Source: Pyrrhoderma lamaoense
Lineage: Eukaryota > Basidiomycota > Agaricomycetes > Hymenochaetales > Hymenochaetaceae
NCBI GenBank assembly: GCA_002794735.1
Contig: NBAZ01000008.1
Location: 372,001-436,000 of the forward strand
Length of the DNA: 64,000 bases
Direction of reading: 5' to 3'
A program made the translations under genes and the position numbers. Positions within the stretch are counted from its first letter, which is position 1; each line of letters opens with the position of its first letter. The notes beneath the pieces are model-generated. The model was not told where the DNA came from, ran no database searches, and saw nothing but the letters and a program-made list of their open reading frames with translations. This document shows, piece by piece, positions 1 to 12,491 of the stretch.

Positions 1-3000
1 GCCGGAAATTACGAGTGATATCGATGTCACGAGAGGTCTTCTTTCGCGATTTGGCATGAATGACCAGAATCCGCCAACTGATGAACAACTTGTTGATATT
101 TTCTCGACTATAAGTCGTCTCACGGTTGAGAATGTTCCACTTTGTGATGTAGCCACGTTAGTCAGAGCTCTGAGCAGCTTCGTAAGTCAAACAAGGTTAG
201 AAATAATCTGTAGTAAAAATACTCACATACGATCATATACAGAGGGCTAAGCATGACTGGAGTAAGGTTATCCATGCCTTTGACTGGCCGGATCGACAAG
301 GGGTTGATACGAATACGCTCAAGCTTCTTATCGCTATTCTGGTTAATTCTCCTCGCGACGTAGAGAAACCTGCAGTTTCCGGATTCTGGTCTCAATGGGA
401 CAATTCTCTTTATCAGCTTCGTCTTCTCGATGCACTCCTATCTCTCCCAAGTGACACTTTCAACTTCGTCAGCCTTCCCGGTCGCCGCGTTGTCACGGTT
501 GATGACGTTTCCTCCGCAAGCCCCACAATAAAAACTTTAGCTGCAAATGTCCAGAGTCATACGTGGAATTCTCTTGACCTATTTGAGGTCCTTGTACGCC
601 TTGGAGATTCAGAAAATGAAAACGTGAGGAATTGCGTGAGAGAGATGCTGGACAAAGCCGTTCGAATAAGCGCAGATATTGTTCATATGGGTCTACTGCA
701 GGCACCCAAACCTTGGAATTCTCTTCAGGTCGAATACTCGAGACAGCTACTCGGCATGTTCCTCAGTGGCCATCCAAATCACCAATTAGTCTTTATGCGT
801 ATCTGGCAAATAGAACCTTCTTACCTTACATCAGCACTAAGAGAATTCTATGAAGAAAATCCAATGAATATTACTCGCATATTAGACGTGGCTCAAGATC
901 TCAAAATCCTTGACTCACTCCTCGAGGTTAGGCCATTTGTCTTCGCTTTGGATGTGGCTTCTCTTGCATCACGGAGAGAATATCTCAATCTTGATAAATG
1001 GCTCGAAGACAATATACTTAAACATGGTGCAGAGTTCTTACATGGCATCATTGTGTTCTTAGAGACAAAAATGCAAAACGAAAAAATCGCACGAACCATT
1101 GATCCTCAAGCTGAGAATCGAACAATGGCGCTTAGCCCGACTACCATTGCAATTTTTCTCAGAGCACTACGCAATTTCTCAAGTGTTATGGATGAAAATG
1201 ATGTGGATTACTGTATCGAAACGCGTAACTCTTGCCTACAGATTCATCCCCGTCTCATGGTATTGAATCCGAGCGCTGAAAGCCAGGAACCTGGATTCGC
1301 TGTTGTTAACTATCCACCAAGTATTGAGGCTGAGGTTGATGGCATCTTCAAGCAGATGTATGACGAACAAATCACTATAGACCATGTTATTATGATGCTA
1401 CAAAACACAAAAGAATCTACTAATCCTCGCGACCATGAAATCTTTTCTTGTATGCTACACTTCCTTTTTGACGAGTACAAGTTCTTCCAAACGTTCTATC
1501 CCCCTCGCGAGCTAGCTATGACAGGATACCTATTTGGTTCCATTATACAGCATCAGCTGGTTGACTATATTCCTCTTGGGATAGCTATTCGATATGTCAT
1601 TGACTCTCTCCAGTGTCCCCCGGAAACGAATCTATTCAAGTTTGGTGTCCAGGCACTTACTCGTTTCGAGTCTCGTCTTCCCGAATGGAAGGTACTTTGT
1701 GAGGCATTGCTGAGTATCCCCCATCTTGCGGAGCAACGCCCTGACATTGTCGAAGTGATCCGTCGTGCTCTCGCCACTCCAGCAGAACCCGCTTCCGTGT
1801 CAAATTCCTTACAAGCATTCCCCTCCTCCTTGACGCTTATTGAAGCTCAACCAGCGTTCACCTCTATCAAGCCGGATCATCTAGATGATGATACTATCCA
1901 GCCACCCCCAGAGGAAACATCAGATAAAATCCTCTTCATCATCAATAATCTGGCTCCAAGTAATTTTGATGCCAAGCTAGCAGAGATGAAAAATAACTTC
2001 GAAGAGTTGTACTCGCGATGGCTTGCCAACTATCTGATAGATCAGCGAGTGAGCTCTGAACCTAATAACCATCAGCTCTATCTACGCTTTCTTGATGGAT
2101 TAGAGTGTAAGAAACTGATCAAGTTCATTCTGCACGAAACTTATGTAAAATCCGCCGCTATGCTCAACTCTGATAAGACGAAGGCATCAGCATCGGAGCG
2201 TACCCTTCTAAAAAATCTAGCCTCCTGGCTTGGTCAAATCACACTTGCCCGTGATAAGCCGATTAAACATAAGAACATTGCTTTCAAGGAGCTTCTTATT
2301 GAAGGCGCTGAGAGTGACCGCCTCTTTATTGCCATCCCATTTGTCTGTAAAGTCCTTGAAGGCGCCTCTAAATCAAAAGCTTTCCGCCCACCAAATCCCT
2401 GGCTTATGGCAGTTGTCGGTGTACTTGCAGAGCTCTACCACTTTGCAGATATCAAGCTACAGATAAAATTCGAGATAGAATTTCTTTGCAAGGCCCTCGG
2501 TGTGGATCTAGACACAGTCGAAGTTTCTAATGTCTTCCGAAGTCGACCTCAAGCGGAATCTCTAGCTGGGCCTGGTCTACCTGAATTAATGCCTGACATC
2601 GATACCCTTCCTATGGGTGGCTATGATCATCAGACTACAACAGATGGACAAGTTATCCCTCTTGGAACGTCGGGTGAGGTGGACAGAAACGTCGGGGCAC
2701 ACATCGAAGAGATTCTTGCAAATCTTGCAAACTCAGTAACCATTAACCCTCAACTTGGGCCTCTCGTCAACAACCAGCTGTTCAAGCAAGCCGTACAGGA
2801 AGCTGTAGACCGATCTGTACGTGAAATCATCCTACCAGTTGTTGAAAGGTCGGTTACTATTGCAGGCATTACTGCTCGAGAGCTTTGTGTCAAGGACTTT
2901 GCATCGGAACCAAGCGAAGAAAAATTGCGTAAAGCAGGACACTTAGCGTGCCAGAAATTAGCAGCAAGTCTCGCACTTATCACTTGCAAGGAACCCCTTC

Positions 3001-5862
3001 GACAGAACATCCCTGCACATATCCGCACATACCTTGCGGACCATGGTTTCACTGAACAGATGGTTCCAGAACAAGTGATAATGCTCATTGGTCAGGACAA
3101 TGTCGATATAGCATGCGAGGCTATTGAGAAAGCAGCTATGGATCGTGCTACTCGGGAAGTTGACAGTGCTTTAGTTCATTCCTACGAATCCCGTAGACGG
3201 CATCGTGAGATGCGGTCGAACCAGTCATTCTGGGATCCACAAGCTGGACAAATTCCATTCATCGCCAACCTTCCTGACCCACTTCGTATCAAACCCACAG
3301 GACTCCAGCCCCATCAATTACGAGTTTACGAAGACTTTGGTACGTTCCTCTACCTCTTCTAATTTGACAGCAACCTAATAACTTTCATTATCAGCTACCG
3401 ACGGAAAAAGACGTGGTGCAAGCCGTCCAAGCTCGACTGTTCAATACTCCCGTGACCCTGTTATGCAACCTGCATATTCTGCATCCCCGGTTCCCGATCA
3501 GATTCTCCCCACTAACTCCTCCTATATGATACAGGAGCAATTCAATGTAAGCATATTGTGAACATCGGTTTCAATGTAGCTCACAAGTCCTCAGGTTTTG
3601 ATACAAAAACTGGAAGCAATCCTTCCAGAAGTCACATACCCTACATTTTCCTTGGTCCCCCCTCTCACGAACTCCGTAATCTTGTTCATCGCTTCTTGAC
3701 TTTGTCTGTCGAATGTGTTGATCGCGTACGGACACCTCTTGTTATGTCCCAAAAGATTGTTCAGCATCTTTATAAAGCCACAACTCAACTCGGACGTGAG
3801 GTGTACGTTGCCATACTTGAGCATCTCTGTAGGACATACGATGATGTAGCTAAGGAGGCTATCACCTGGCTCATCTGTGCTGAGGACGAGGTAGGATGGA
3901 TTAATTTCACGTCATTCTTATTTTGTCTCTTACATCATCCTTATAGCGTAAATACAATGTCCCGGTTACCGTAACGTTGTTGCGAAGCCGCCTGATAACT
4001 GTCACTGATGAGGACCACCAACTCGCAAAATGGTTGTACACTGGTTCTTCTGTTCGGCCGAACTTACAAGACTTCGCCGCTGGGCTCGTTCGCGAGTGTC
4101 TATCTACTGAACCCCTATTGCGACACAGATAAGTTTCCAATATACCTTGGACGCAATGGCGCAACTCGTACGAACGAACAAAGCTACGGAAGCTGTCATA
4201 CAGTTGCTGAATGAGCTTCAAGGGCAAGCAACACAGAATTCCACTGCTGATGTATTTGGCGCTTCTGGATCTGCTAAACAAGAGACGGAGCAGATACAGA
4301 ATCACCTTCTCAAGTGCTTCCAACAATGGGTCAGCGTTTTTCAGCGTTCCTCTTCTCCGGAAAAAATGTTCGTTCCCTACGTCACACAGCTATCAAAGCA
4401 AGGCATTCTAAAAGCAGAAGATATGTCTTCTTTCTTCTTTCGTGTCTGCACCGAGTCGAGTATCAGTCATTACTCCAAGTGTATGACATCTGGGGAGTAT
4501 GAGCATGCGTTTCTTGCTCTGGATGCGATGTCTAGGCTTATTGTCTACATTATAAAGTATCATGGTGATGCCTCTGGTACAAACAACCTTCAGGCGAAGG
4601 TCCACTACTTCACGAAGATATTATCTATAGTCGTCCTTGTCATTGCAAATAGACACGAAGAACAAGGTGCCGCCTTCCAGCAGAAACCTTTCTTCAGATT
4701 CTTTTCAAGCCTGTTAAGTGATCTACACAGTCTAGAAGCACAACTCGGGGGTGTATACTCTGCCCTGTTGTTGGCCCTTAGCGACACATTCAGCTCACTG
4801 CAACCGACGTACTTCCCCGGGTTCTCGTTTTCTTGGATGACACTTATCTCTCACCGTCTTTATATGCCAAAGTTGCTGTCTTCTGAGAATCGTGACGGCT
4901 GGTCTGCATTCCATAAGTTACTCTCAGCCTTATTCAGATTCCTTGCTCCCTTCCTGAGTTCGGCAACACTAACTGTGGCCTCTCGCAACTTGTACCGTGG
5001 AACTCTTCGTCTTCTGCTTGTCCTCCTTCATGACTTTCCCGACTTCCTTAGCGAATACTACTTTTCCCTCTGTGACATAATTCCCCCTCGTTGTATACAA
5101 CTCCGTAACATAATTCTCAGCGCTTTCCCCGTCTCTGTTAACTTACCTGACCCTCACCTCCGCAATGTCAATCTTGAGTCTCTTACCGAGATGGGCCCCA
5201 TCCCACCCACTCTTCCTGATTTCTCTCTCCTCCAAAAAAGCGGCGATCTCAAAGCTCATCTGGACCAATGCCTCGCCAACCGTGTTTCTCAGATGTCTTT
5301 ATCGACAATCAAGGAGCGATTACGTCTGTCATCTCCTACATCAACTGATGAAAACTATAACCTGCCATTGATGAACACCATGGTGATATATATTGGTGTT
5401 TCGTCCGTTGCTCAAGCAAAAGCTCGCAGTGGAGCTCCGATTTTCAATTCATCGGATCCTGGTGTTGTTATACTGTCTTATTTGGCCTATAACCTTGATC
5501 CTGAAGGTCTGTATTTCTTATCTGTGATATTTTTAGACAGCATTTCTTACTGTTTTTTAGGTCAACACCATCTCGTTAGCTCTATGATCCTACATCTACG
5601 TTATCCGAATGCCCATACACATTGGTTCAGCAGTCTCGTACTTCATCTCTTTGAATATGCTAGTGACGAGACATTCCGAGAAATTTTGACAAGAGTCTTG
5701 CTGGAGCGCTTCATCGTTCATCGACCTCATCCTTGGGGTGCACTTCTCACCTTCATCGAACTCTTGCGCAACCCAAAGTATGATTTCTGGAACAGAGAAT
5801 TTGTTCGCGCCGTCCCAGAAGTCACACTTATGCTTGATAATGTAAGGAACCACTTGTCTTGA
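1..5862 (+). CDS. NOT1: CCR4-NOT complex scaffold subunit NOT1, 5' truncated by window edge
   Basis: NOT1 is the large scaffold of the cytoplasmic CCR4-NOT deadenylase complex, which shortens poly(A) tails and represses mRNAs. The window opens inside the N-terminal HEAT region. Going downstream I read HEAT repeats, a MIF4G-like CAF1-binding domain (about 1930-2550), the DUF3819/CAF40-binding helical domain (about 2700-3190, starting AHIEEILANLANS), and the C-terminal NOT1 domain (about 4930-5860, with the fungal signature LRYPNAHTHWFSSLVLHLF). Introns lie near 182-251, 3341-3394, 3547-3594, 3890-3946 and 5507-5560. Two frame breaks occur, at the C6 run 3657-3662 and near 4126-4131. Both are repaired by adding one base and the protein family match continues on both sides, so I annotate one gene. 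The stop is TGA at 5860-5862. The identification is firm; the exact protein is not because of the breaks and the missing 5' end. Confidence 0.95.
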
Positions 5863-6727
5863 CCACGGTCGTTGCCGGTTTATTGACTTGAGAGGTATAT
5901 ATAGGTTGCGCGTAGTGTTTTCCAGCCGTAATCATAGATTAAATAATGCTCGTTAAGCTTTGATATTTGTTCTTTGCTTTCTTTGGTTTCTGTCATCTGT
6001 CGGTATTCTTTCAAGTCTTTTTTCTATCATTGCACATTGTATTGTATCAAATATCGTATTTAAACCGAAGAAAATGACTTTTATTCTCGTTTCTGTATAC
6101 TTTGTGTGTGCCCTAGATATTAGCTTCCATTTTCTAACTGGCATTTGATAGGAGGATGATGTTCTAGGTTTCTACCATTATAAATGTATAGTTTTCTTTT
6201 TTTAAGTAGTTGTAAAGAAAAGTTACTGTTTTCATAAAAACAAAAAAGGGTAGCAGATTGATGAATGCACCAAACTCCTGTTCCCAGACATCAATGTAGT
6301 GATTCAGTCTATATATAGATACACATGCTCAAGCTGAATCTGTCCAATAGCATAAGGATCGATTATAAAACAAAAAAGGTATTAGATTACTTGGTATTTC
6401 CGTTCTCAATCCACTTCTGTAAGATACATATTGTATCCCTATAGCATCAAGTCCAGAACCCAACGGATGTGAACATCACATAATATGGTTCTTTCTAGGT
6501 ATTTTGAAGTTTTCGTCCTGTCATCATAGAAAGAGATAGTATATAATTAATCATATAATTCATTAATATATTATCATTCAGTAGTAAAATCTTTGTATAT
6601 ACAATAGACACTTGATATTGCGAAAGAGGGTATGCATTGAATTATAAACATATATATAGCTTTTGTCAAACCTAAACGGCCGGAAAAAATTGATAAGTAT
6701 GAAGCCCCTTGTAGAATTTGTTCTTAT
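5863..6727. other. Intergenic, convergent gene tails
   Basis: This is an AT-rich stretch between the 3' ends of NOT1 (+) and the NLR gene (-). It has only short ORFs with no recognisable family. It probably holds both 3' UTRs and polyadenylation signals. I see no repeat or RNA gene. Confidence 0.6.
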
Positions 6728-9700
6728 CTAGAGTTGCAGGCGCAGATAAGAACGACGGTTCAACAGAGCAATATTATTGGAACTCAAAGCTATCTCGCGA
6801 AGCTCATTAGGAAGCCAGACGAGTAACTCATCACCCATGCTAGTAATCCAGCCGTCATCATTTATTTGCCAATCAGGTACTCTCATTATCCAAATCCTGA
6901 CAACGCCATCCAGTGATCCAGATGCAAGATACTTACTGGATTCTGGGTGGGGGAATAGGACGGAGGTAACAGGGCTCGTATGTCCTACGAACGGGGAAAA
7001 GGCAGGTAAACCAGTCATAGCAATCCATACGCGGACAGTACCGTCATCAGATCCTGATAAGATATATTTATCGTCTGGTGAAAAGCAAACGGAATTCACA
7101 TCTCCCGTATGTCCAACAATTGGTTCATAGACAATCCCTCCATTTAAAGCGTCCCAGAGTCTTATTGTTTCATCCTCAGACCCGGAGACGATAAGAGACC
7201 CGTCATGAGAAAACGAAACAGATAGAATAGTATCAGAGTGTCCTTCAAAGGTATGAAGCGTTTGGCGACTGCTAACACTCCAAGTGCGGACCGTTTTGTC
7301 TTCCGATCCAGATACGATATATCTTCCGTCCTTCGAATAAGCAAGAGCTCTGACGACATTTTCGTGTCCTTCAAATTCCTGGGGATTCCAAAAGCCTGTG
7401 TTATGTATCTCAATTACAAGAAAAGTACATTCCACTGCGCTGACTGCGATGAACATTCCATTTGGAGAATAGGCCATCGCCACGGCTTCGCGAGATAGAT
7501 TTGGTCTTAGTTGAATGGAGGTCCCATCCCTGAGATTTGTCAACTTTACCAGCACACCCTCAGCAATAGATGCTACAATTGATTCCCCACATTTCCGGAA
7601 GTCAACTGATTTGATTGCAGTATTATGCTCCCTGACTGGCCCATATATGACATTATGGTCCGCAAGGTCCCATGCACAGATAGTACCATCACTGGATCCA
7701 GATGCAATGACTCGTCCATCAGGTGACGCGCTAATGGATGTTATTTCCCCTTGTACTCGCAACATCTCCATGCTGGGAGAACCACCATCCACATCCCATA
7801 CCATGATCACACCATCATCAGAGCTGGACACAAAACGTCTATTATCGGGAGCGAAGCAAACACTTCTAACTTCATCTTTGTGCCCTCTAAACTGCCTCGG
7901 GGGTCCTCTGGCGTCTACCCCATTCCATATTTGTATAGACCTATTTTGATAACCAGCAAGAATATATGAACCATCAGAAGAGCACGTAGCCACGTTTAGA
8001 AGGCCAACTTGACTTTCAGGGAGTGATCTTTTGCCTATCACATTGTTGAGTACATTCATAACCAGGACATCTTCATCAGTACTTGTGACAATTTTCCCAC
8101 TCGGAGAGAATGCGACAGAAACTATCGAGTCACCGTTCAGATTGATTGGTCCATACTTAATACATCCCCTCTGTAAATCCCATACTATGATTGTTTCATC
8201 ACGCGATCCCGAGACGAGCTCGGTGCCATTATATGAGAAAGAGACAGATTCGACGCTTTGCTTGTGACTACCTAATGGTGTCATACCAAAGCCATCTCCA
8301 CAAGACCTCCACAGAGTGACTGTTCCATCTTCTGATCCGGACGCAAGGCATGACCCATCTGGAGAGAATTTTACTGTATAAACACAATCCGAGTGACCAT
8401 CCAGTGGCTTACAGAATAGCTCGCCACTAAATGCATCCCAAATACGTATGGTACCATCCTGAGAACCGGAGGCGATAAGAGTCCCCTTAGGAGAGTAATC
8501 GACAGATGTAACACTTTCTGTGTGCCCTTCAATTGGTCCAAGGATCCTTTCTCCACTAGCCGCATCCCAGATGTTGATGCTACAATCGTCCGAACCAGAT
8601 ACTATTTGAACTCCATCAGGAGAAAAGCAAACGGAGTTGACTCTATCTTCATGACCGCAGATTACTTTTAAGCATGCTAAAGGTTGAATCTCACCAACAT
8701 AGTCTATCTGGACATTCGGACTAGAGTGCATCCCGTATCTCGATGAGAAAATGGAACAATGTTTTGTTAAAGGGATCAGAGAGGTATATATATGTAAAGT
8801 ACTCTCTGATATTGCTTCAGAGAACATGCTTGCCTGCTTTAAGGCATCTTGAAGGAAGTTTGATAACGTCGGATTTTTTATTCTATAGATACATTAGTCA
8901 CCGAAAATAACACTACATGGTTTTAAAGTGCTTACCCGAAGCCAATACCTAGCACACACAAGCGCGAACCGACATGTTCATTGAAGGACTCCGTCAAACT
9001 CAAGACCTCGAACCAATATAGCATTGCTTTATACGCGAATGATTCCAGCTTGATAGCCAAGTCTTCGGAATAAGGTGCGTCACATAAATGGTATATCCAA
9101 TTCAGACAAGCATATTGTTTGTATATGGGAATGTTCATCGCAATACGTTGCTCTAGGTCAGGCACATTCTGATTGAGTATGAAGGATGATTTGAGATTGC
9201 AGATATTAGTTTGGGAAGGCTGAAGCATTATCTTGAAGCACTCTTCGGCAATTTGTTCCTTTTGAACATTGCCTATATACCATTCTTTTCCATGGCAAGA
9301 TAGAAGATAAACATGGAGAGTCGTATGAACTGTGACTGGTTCTCCTGGTACATAAATCACGAGAGATTGGAATTTAGAAAGCAAGCTTGTTGTCGAACCC
9401 ATATCCAGCCCCAAGAAGCCATCGATATCCGTACACAGTAATGGGGATCTACTGAGAAGAATAACAGAAAGGATCCTTTTGAATAAAAAAATGGAACTTG
9501 ACCGATCTACTTCTTAAAGTCTTGATTAAATGTGTTTAAAAGGATAGTATCATATAGCTCGCCCAATGTCGCTACCCCCCTTGCTTGACGAGCCCCTCTA
9601 GTCGTCCAGGTAAGTACTTCTGGTTACTCCCCAAGATATACCTAGCTGCAGTAGATGCCCATATGAAACTCCCGTTTGCCTTCTCTGCAAGTATATGCGC

Positions 9701-10516
9701 AACATGTTCCCAACCTCCCAGCGCACCTATTCTATATGATCCATTCAGAGCTCTAAGCTCGTGCCGAATGTACAGTAGAACATCATGTTGGTTCTGTCCT
9801 GACATTAGACCTAGATTGTAAATCGGAGCTTCAACCATTGACATTAAAGTGTGAATGTCCCCCATTGGTCTTCCGTAACAATGAAGCGAGCATTAGGGGA
9901 TAGAGTGGACATACGTCCTCTTAAAACATTGAACAGAGATCTACGTGTCTGAGAAATACCACATTCATCTAACCCATCCAGTATGATGAGAATGGGGCTG
10001 TTGGGAGGCTATCATTGGCAGCATTACGAAGTGGCTCTTGCAGAAGAATGTCAAATTGCTTTCCGAAAGGATCGGATTTGATCTCATAGTCCTTGACTTC
10101 AGAATAAATATGTGAGGCTAGAGCAGGAATTCGTTCAGCTAGGCCATATGCAATGCTTGAGATAACGTTTTCGAGCTTGGTTTTCCCTATGAGAAAAGAG
10201 AGGTAAATGCTGTGATTCCCCATCCTCTGGAACTCTCGGGCAATTGACACAGCAATGGTACTCTTACCAATGCCCGGAGGACCAAGCAATAGTAGTGTAT
10301 TAGAGCCGTTTTTCGAGTTTGCCCACTCGAGTATCTCTTCCCTGAGCCCAACACGAGTGCCTCCGAGGCATTCTGGATGATTGATGTTGAGTATATGAGT
10401 TGGTTTGAGTATATTCCTCAATTCTGGAGGGAGACGTTACTACATGTGCTATCAAGTCGACGGATCAAAGTCTACTTACCTTTTAGAAATGCAGCGGCAT
10501 CTCCTTGGATAGCCAT
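6728..10516 (-). CDS. NACHT-WD40 NLR-like protein, frame interrupted
   Basis: This is a STAND/NLR-type protein of the fungal NACHT-WD40 class, whose members act as signal-transducing NTPases and, in some fungi, in non-self recognition. A first exon starts at ATG 10516 and ends at 10480 (donor GTAAGT). The second begins at 10423 and holds the Walker A motif GPPGIGKST (about 10258-10284). Walker B, ILIILDGLDECG, lies at about 9974-10000. A linker typical of these proteins follows (8932-9520), then an intron (about 8926-8870), then 699 codons with 14 WD40 repeats (8827-6728), enough for two seven-bladed propellers. Repeats 1-4, 7, 8 and 11-14 keep GH...SGS.DGT..W well; repeats 5, 6, 9 and 10 are degenerate. 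The NACHT part breaks frame at about 10003-10008, 9862-9868, 9575-9580 and 9510-9516, each repaired by one added base. It is therefore either a young pseudogene or affected by assembly errors. Further N-terminal exons cannot be excluded, because the frame stays open upstream of 10516. Confidence 0.85.
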
Positions 10517-12081
10517 AACGAAGATCCACTTGAACGAATTGTTAAAGTTCAAAAAGGGCTTCCCTTCCTGATTCTATCGTGTAGTAAAGTCTTTAATTAC
10601 TATTCTGTAAAACCTAAGAGTTATATATATATGGCGGGTTAGAATAAGACGTAGAAGCTTCTAACAATAGCTCGGCATCATTTGCAAGGTAGGGCTTGTA
10701 AGTGACAAAAGAAGAAGAGACCTTACAAAGGAAAGAAAAAAAACAAAGAAGCACACTGAGTTTAGTCGCTATTATCGGCAAACCCGAATTACTTATATTT
10801 TACTATTCGCTAATCTTGTTCTGAAGCATTAGAAAACAAGTAATTGGCCATTTATAATGCCGAGCAAGGAAGGAGGAGCACAAAGGGGAGAAGACTGTCA
10901 CATGGCATTTGAGTTTTTTTAGACAAATGCACTACAAGCCCATTTTGTGTTATATGGACAACGCCCTGAAAGTGCGGAAGGAGTAAAAACCAGCTTCACT
11001 ATAGTAGCAATTATCTGAGCCTCCAATTCTTGACATTTTGTATGTTATGCGGACGTAACAATCTTTTGAGCTGTCGATTGTACTGTAAACTAAGTGACTA
11101 TAGTCTTCACATACCAGTCCATGTGAAGCGTGTGATATGCGGATAGTCGTAGCTCCTGAAGACTGATAAACAATCATAAGTAGCACGGATAAATCTACTT
11201 CGAGAAGGTCTCCAACTACAGAATGAAGGAGCGAACAGTTTTCCAGGAGGTTGAAGTTTAAAGCGAGTGTGGTTATGGGCATGACATAATCCTTGATTGT
11301 GCTTCTCCGCGTTTCTCATCTTGCTCCAAAAAGCAAATCTTGGATGCGCCCTAATTCAATTTAACTATAATCATAATAATGTTCCCTATCATATCACAGA
11401 AATTTAATAAAATAGAGAATTAAAAACAAAATAGAAAAAAAAATAAATACATAAATCGAAAGTGTATCATAAATCGAAGTGGTATTATCAGGGGGCTATT
11501 GACCAGTCTATGTAAGAACTTGATATGAACGCGTGCTGTTATAATATTGATGACGAGAGATTGTTATTGCTGGTGCTAAATATCAATATCAGTCCCTCTT
11601 CAGAGGTCATTCCAGATACCTACTCAGTCCGGACTCCAAAGCGAAATCATGTCTTCTCATTAAGGACCATGTTAATGAGGATAACGTTCCGACTCCCTTA
11701 GCATCCCCAAGCCTTGGAGCATCAACACTACAATTCTCAAAGTATCTTATTCGAAGTCCCGCTAGTAAAATTGTTTTATCTCTAGACAGTAAGTGATACT
11801 TATATCTTCCAATACTTGTCATTACTGGCTTCGAGAACGGCTATATTCTATTGGTAAGTCTTGATGACTTGCTGGAAGTAATGAAAAATTACTGTCACAA
11901 ACACGCTAAAACATGAGGATTATACATGTAATTGAAAAAAGAATTGCACTTTCAAAGAGACAAGTAAAAGCACATATTCTCCACAGAGATAGACCTATCA
12001 TTTTATGTGCAAAGATAAACTAAATGTACAAGCTCTACTAAACATCAGTCTAAACGATAAGTCGTAAATTTGTAGACGTTT
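10517..12081. other. Intergenic; weak minus-strand ORFs of unknown meaning
   Basis: No gene is supported. Minus-strand open stretches at 10950-11330 and 11607-11822 have plausible donors (for example GTATGT near 11112) but match no family I recognise. They could be degenerate N-terminal exons of the NLR gene or chance ORFs. The rest is AT-rich. Confidence 0.4.
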
Positions 12082-12491
12082 CTACTTTTCTACCAAGGTT
12101 GCTTCAGAATCGCATGTGGACCTTGTGCTCGACCGCTCAAGTTTGAATATACTAGAGAGAGTCTTCTTCTTCATTCCGATAGACCCTATAAGTGTATCGT
12201 TCGACTCATTTCCATTTTGTTCATACTTTAGTTTTCTTCTTTCTTCTTCTTTTCTTTCTTTCTCGAGTTTTTTTTCTAGGTTTTTCCGTCTTCTTTTCTC
12301 GATATTCTCGGGCTGAACGGGCGAAAAGGAGAGTCCGGTCCCAGTCCATTTTGATTTATCTGTGCGATACCTGCTCGGTAGTCAAAATCAGGGTCTAGCT
12401 TGAACTTTGTCTTGGGTAAAGCGACGGGAGTCCTGCCGCGATTAGAGGGGTTGGATCTTCTGGGTGGATCTGTCCTATCAGTAGAGCTCAT
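12082..12491 (-). CDS. Small Lys/Glu-rich hypothetical protein
   Basis: I do not recognise a family. ATG at 12491 opens a Ser/Pro/Arg-rich N-terminus (MSSTDRTDPPRRSNPS) that leads to PFSP. There the frame closes unless one base is added at the GGG (+ strand) 12310-12312. In the next frame a strongly charged helix follows (ENIEKRRRKNLEKKLEKERK), then a Ser/Thr-rich tail ending at TAG 12082-12084. The total is about 136 residues. The charged segment looks like a coiled coil or a nucleic-acid/protein-binding helix, but it is also low complexity. The gene has no obvious introns. The case for a real gene rests on codon-like composition on both sides of the break and on the same one-base-short pattern seen in known genes nearby. 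Confidence 0.55.

Noticed and set aside
3657..3662. Programmed -1 ribosomal frameshift in NOT1
   Set aside because: The C6 run is slippery-like, but the same one-base loss recurs at many unrelated sites, so a sequence deletion is simpler.
5501..5565. Extra 18 residues in the NOT1 C-terminal domain from the open frame
   Set aside because: The stretch has GT..AG ends and interrupts a motif that is contiguous in fungal NOT1, so it is treated as an intron.
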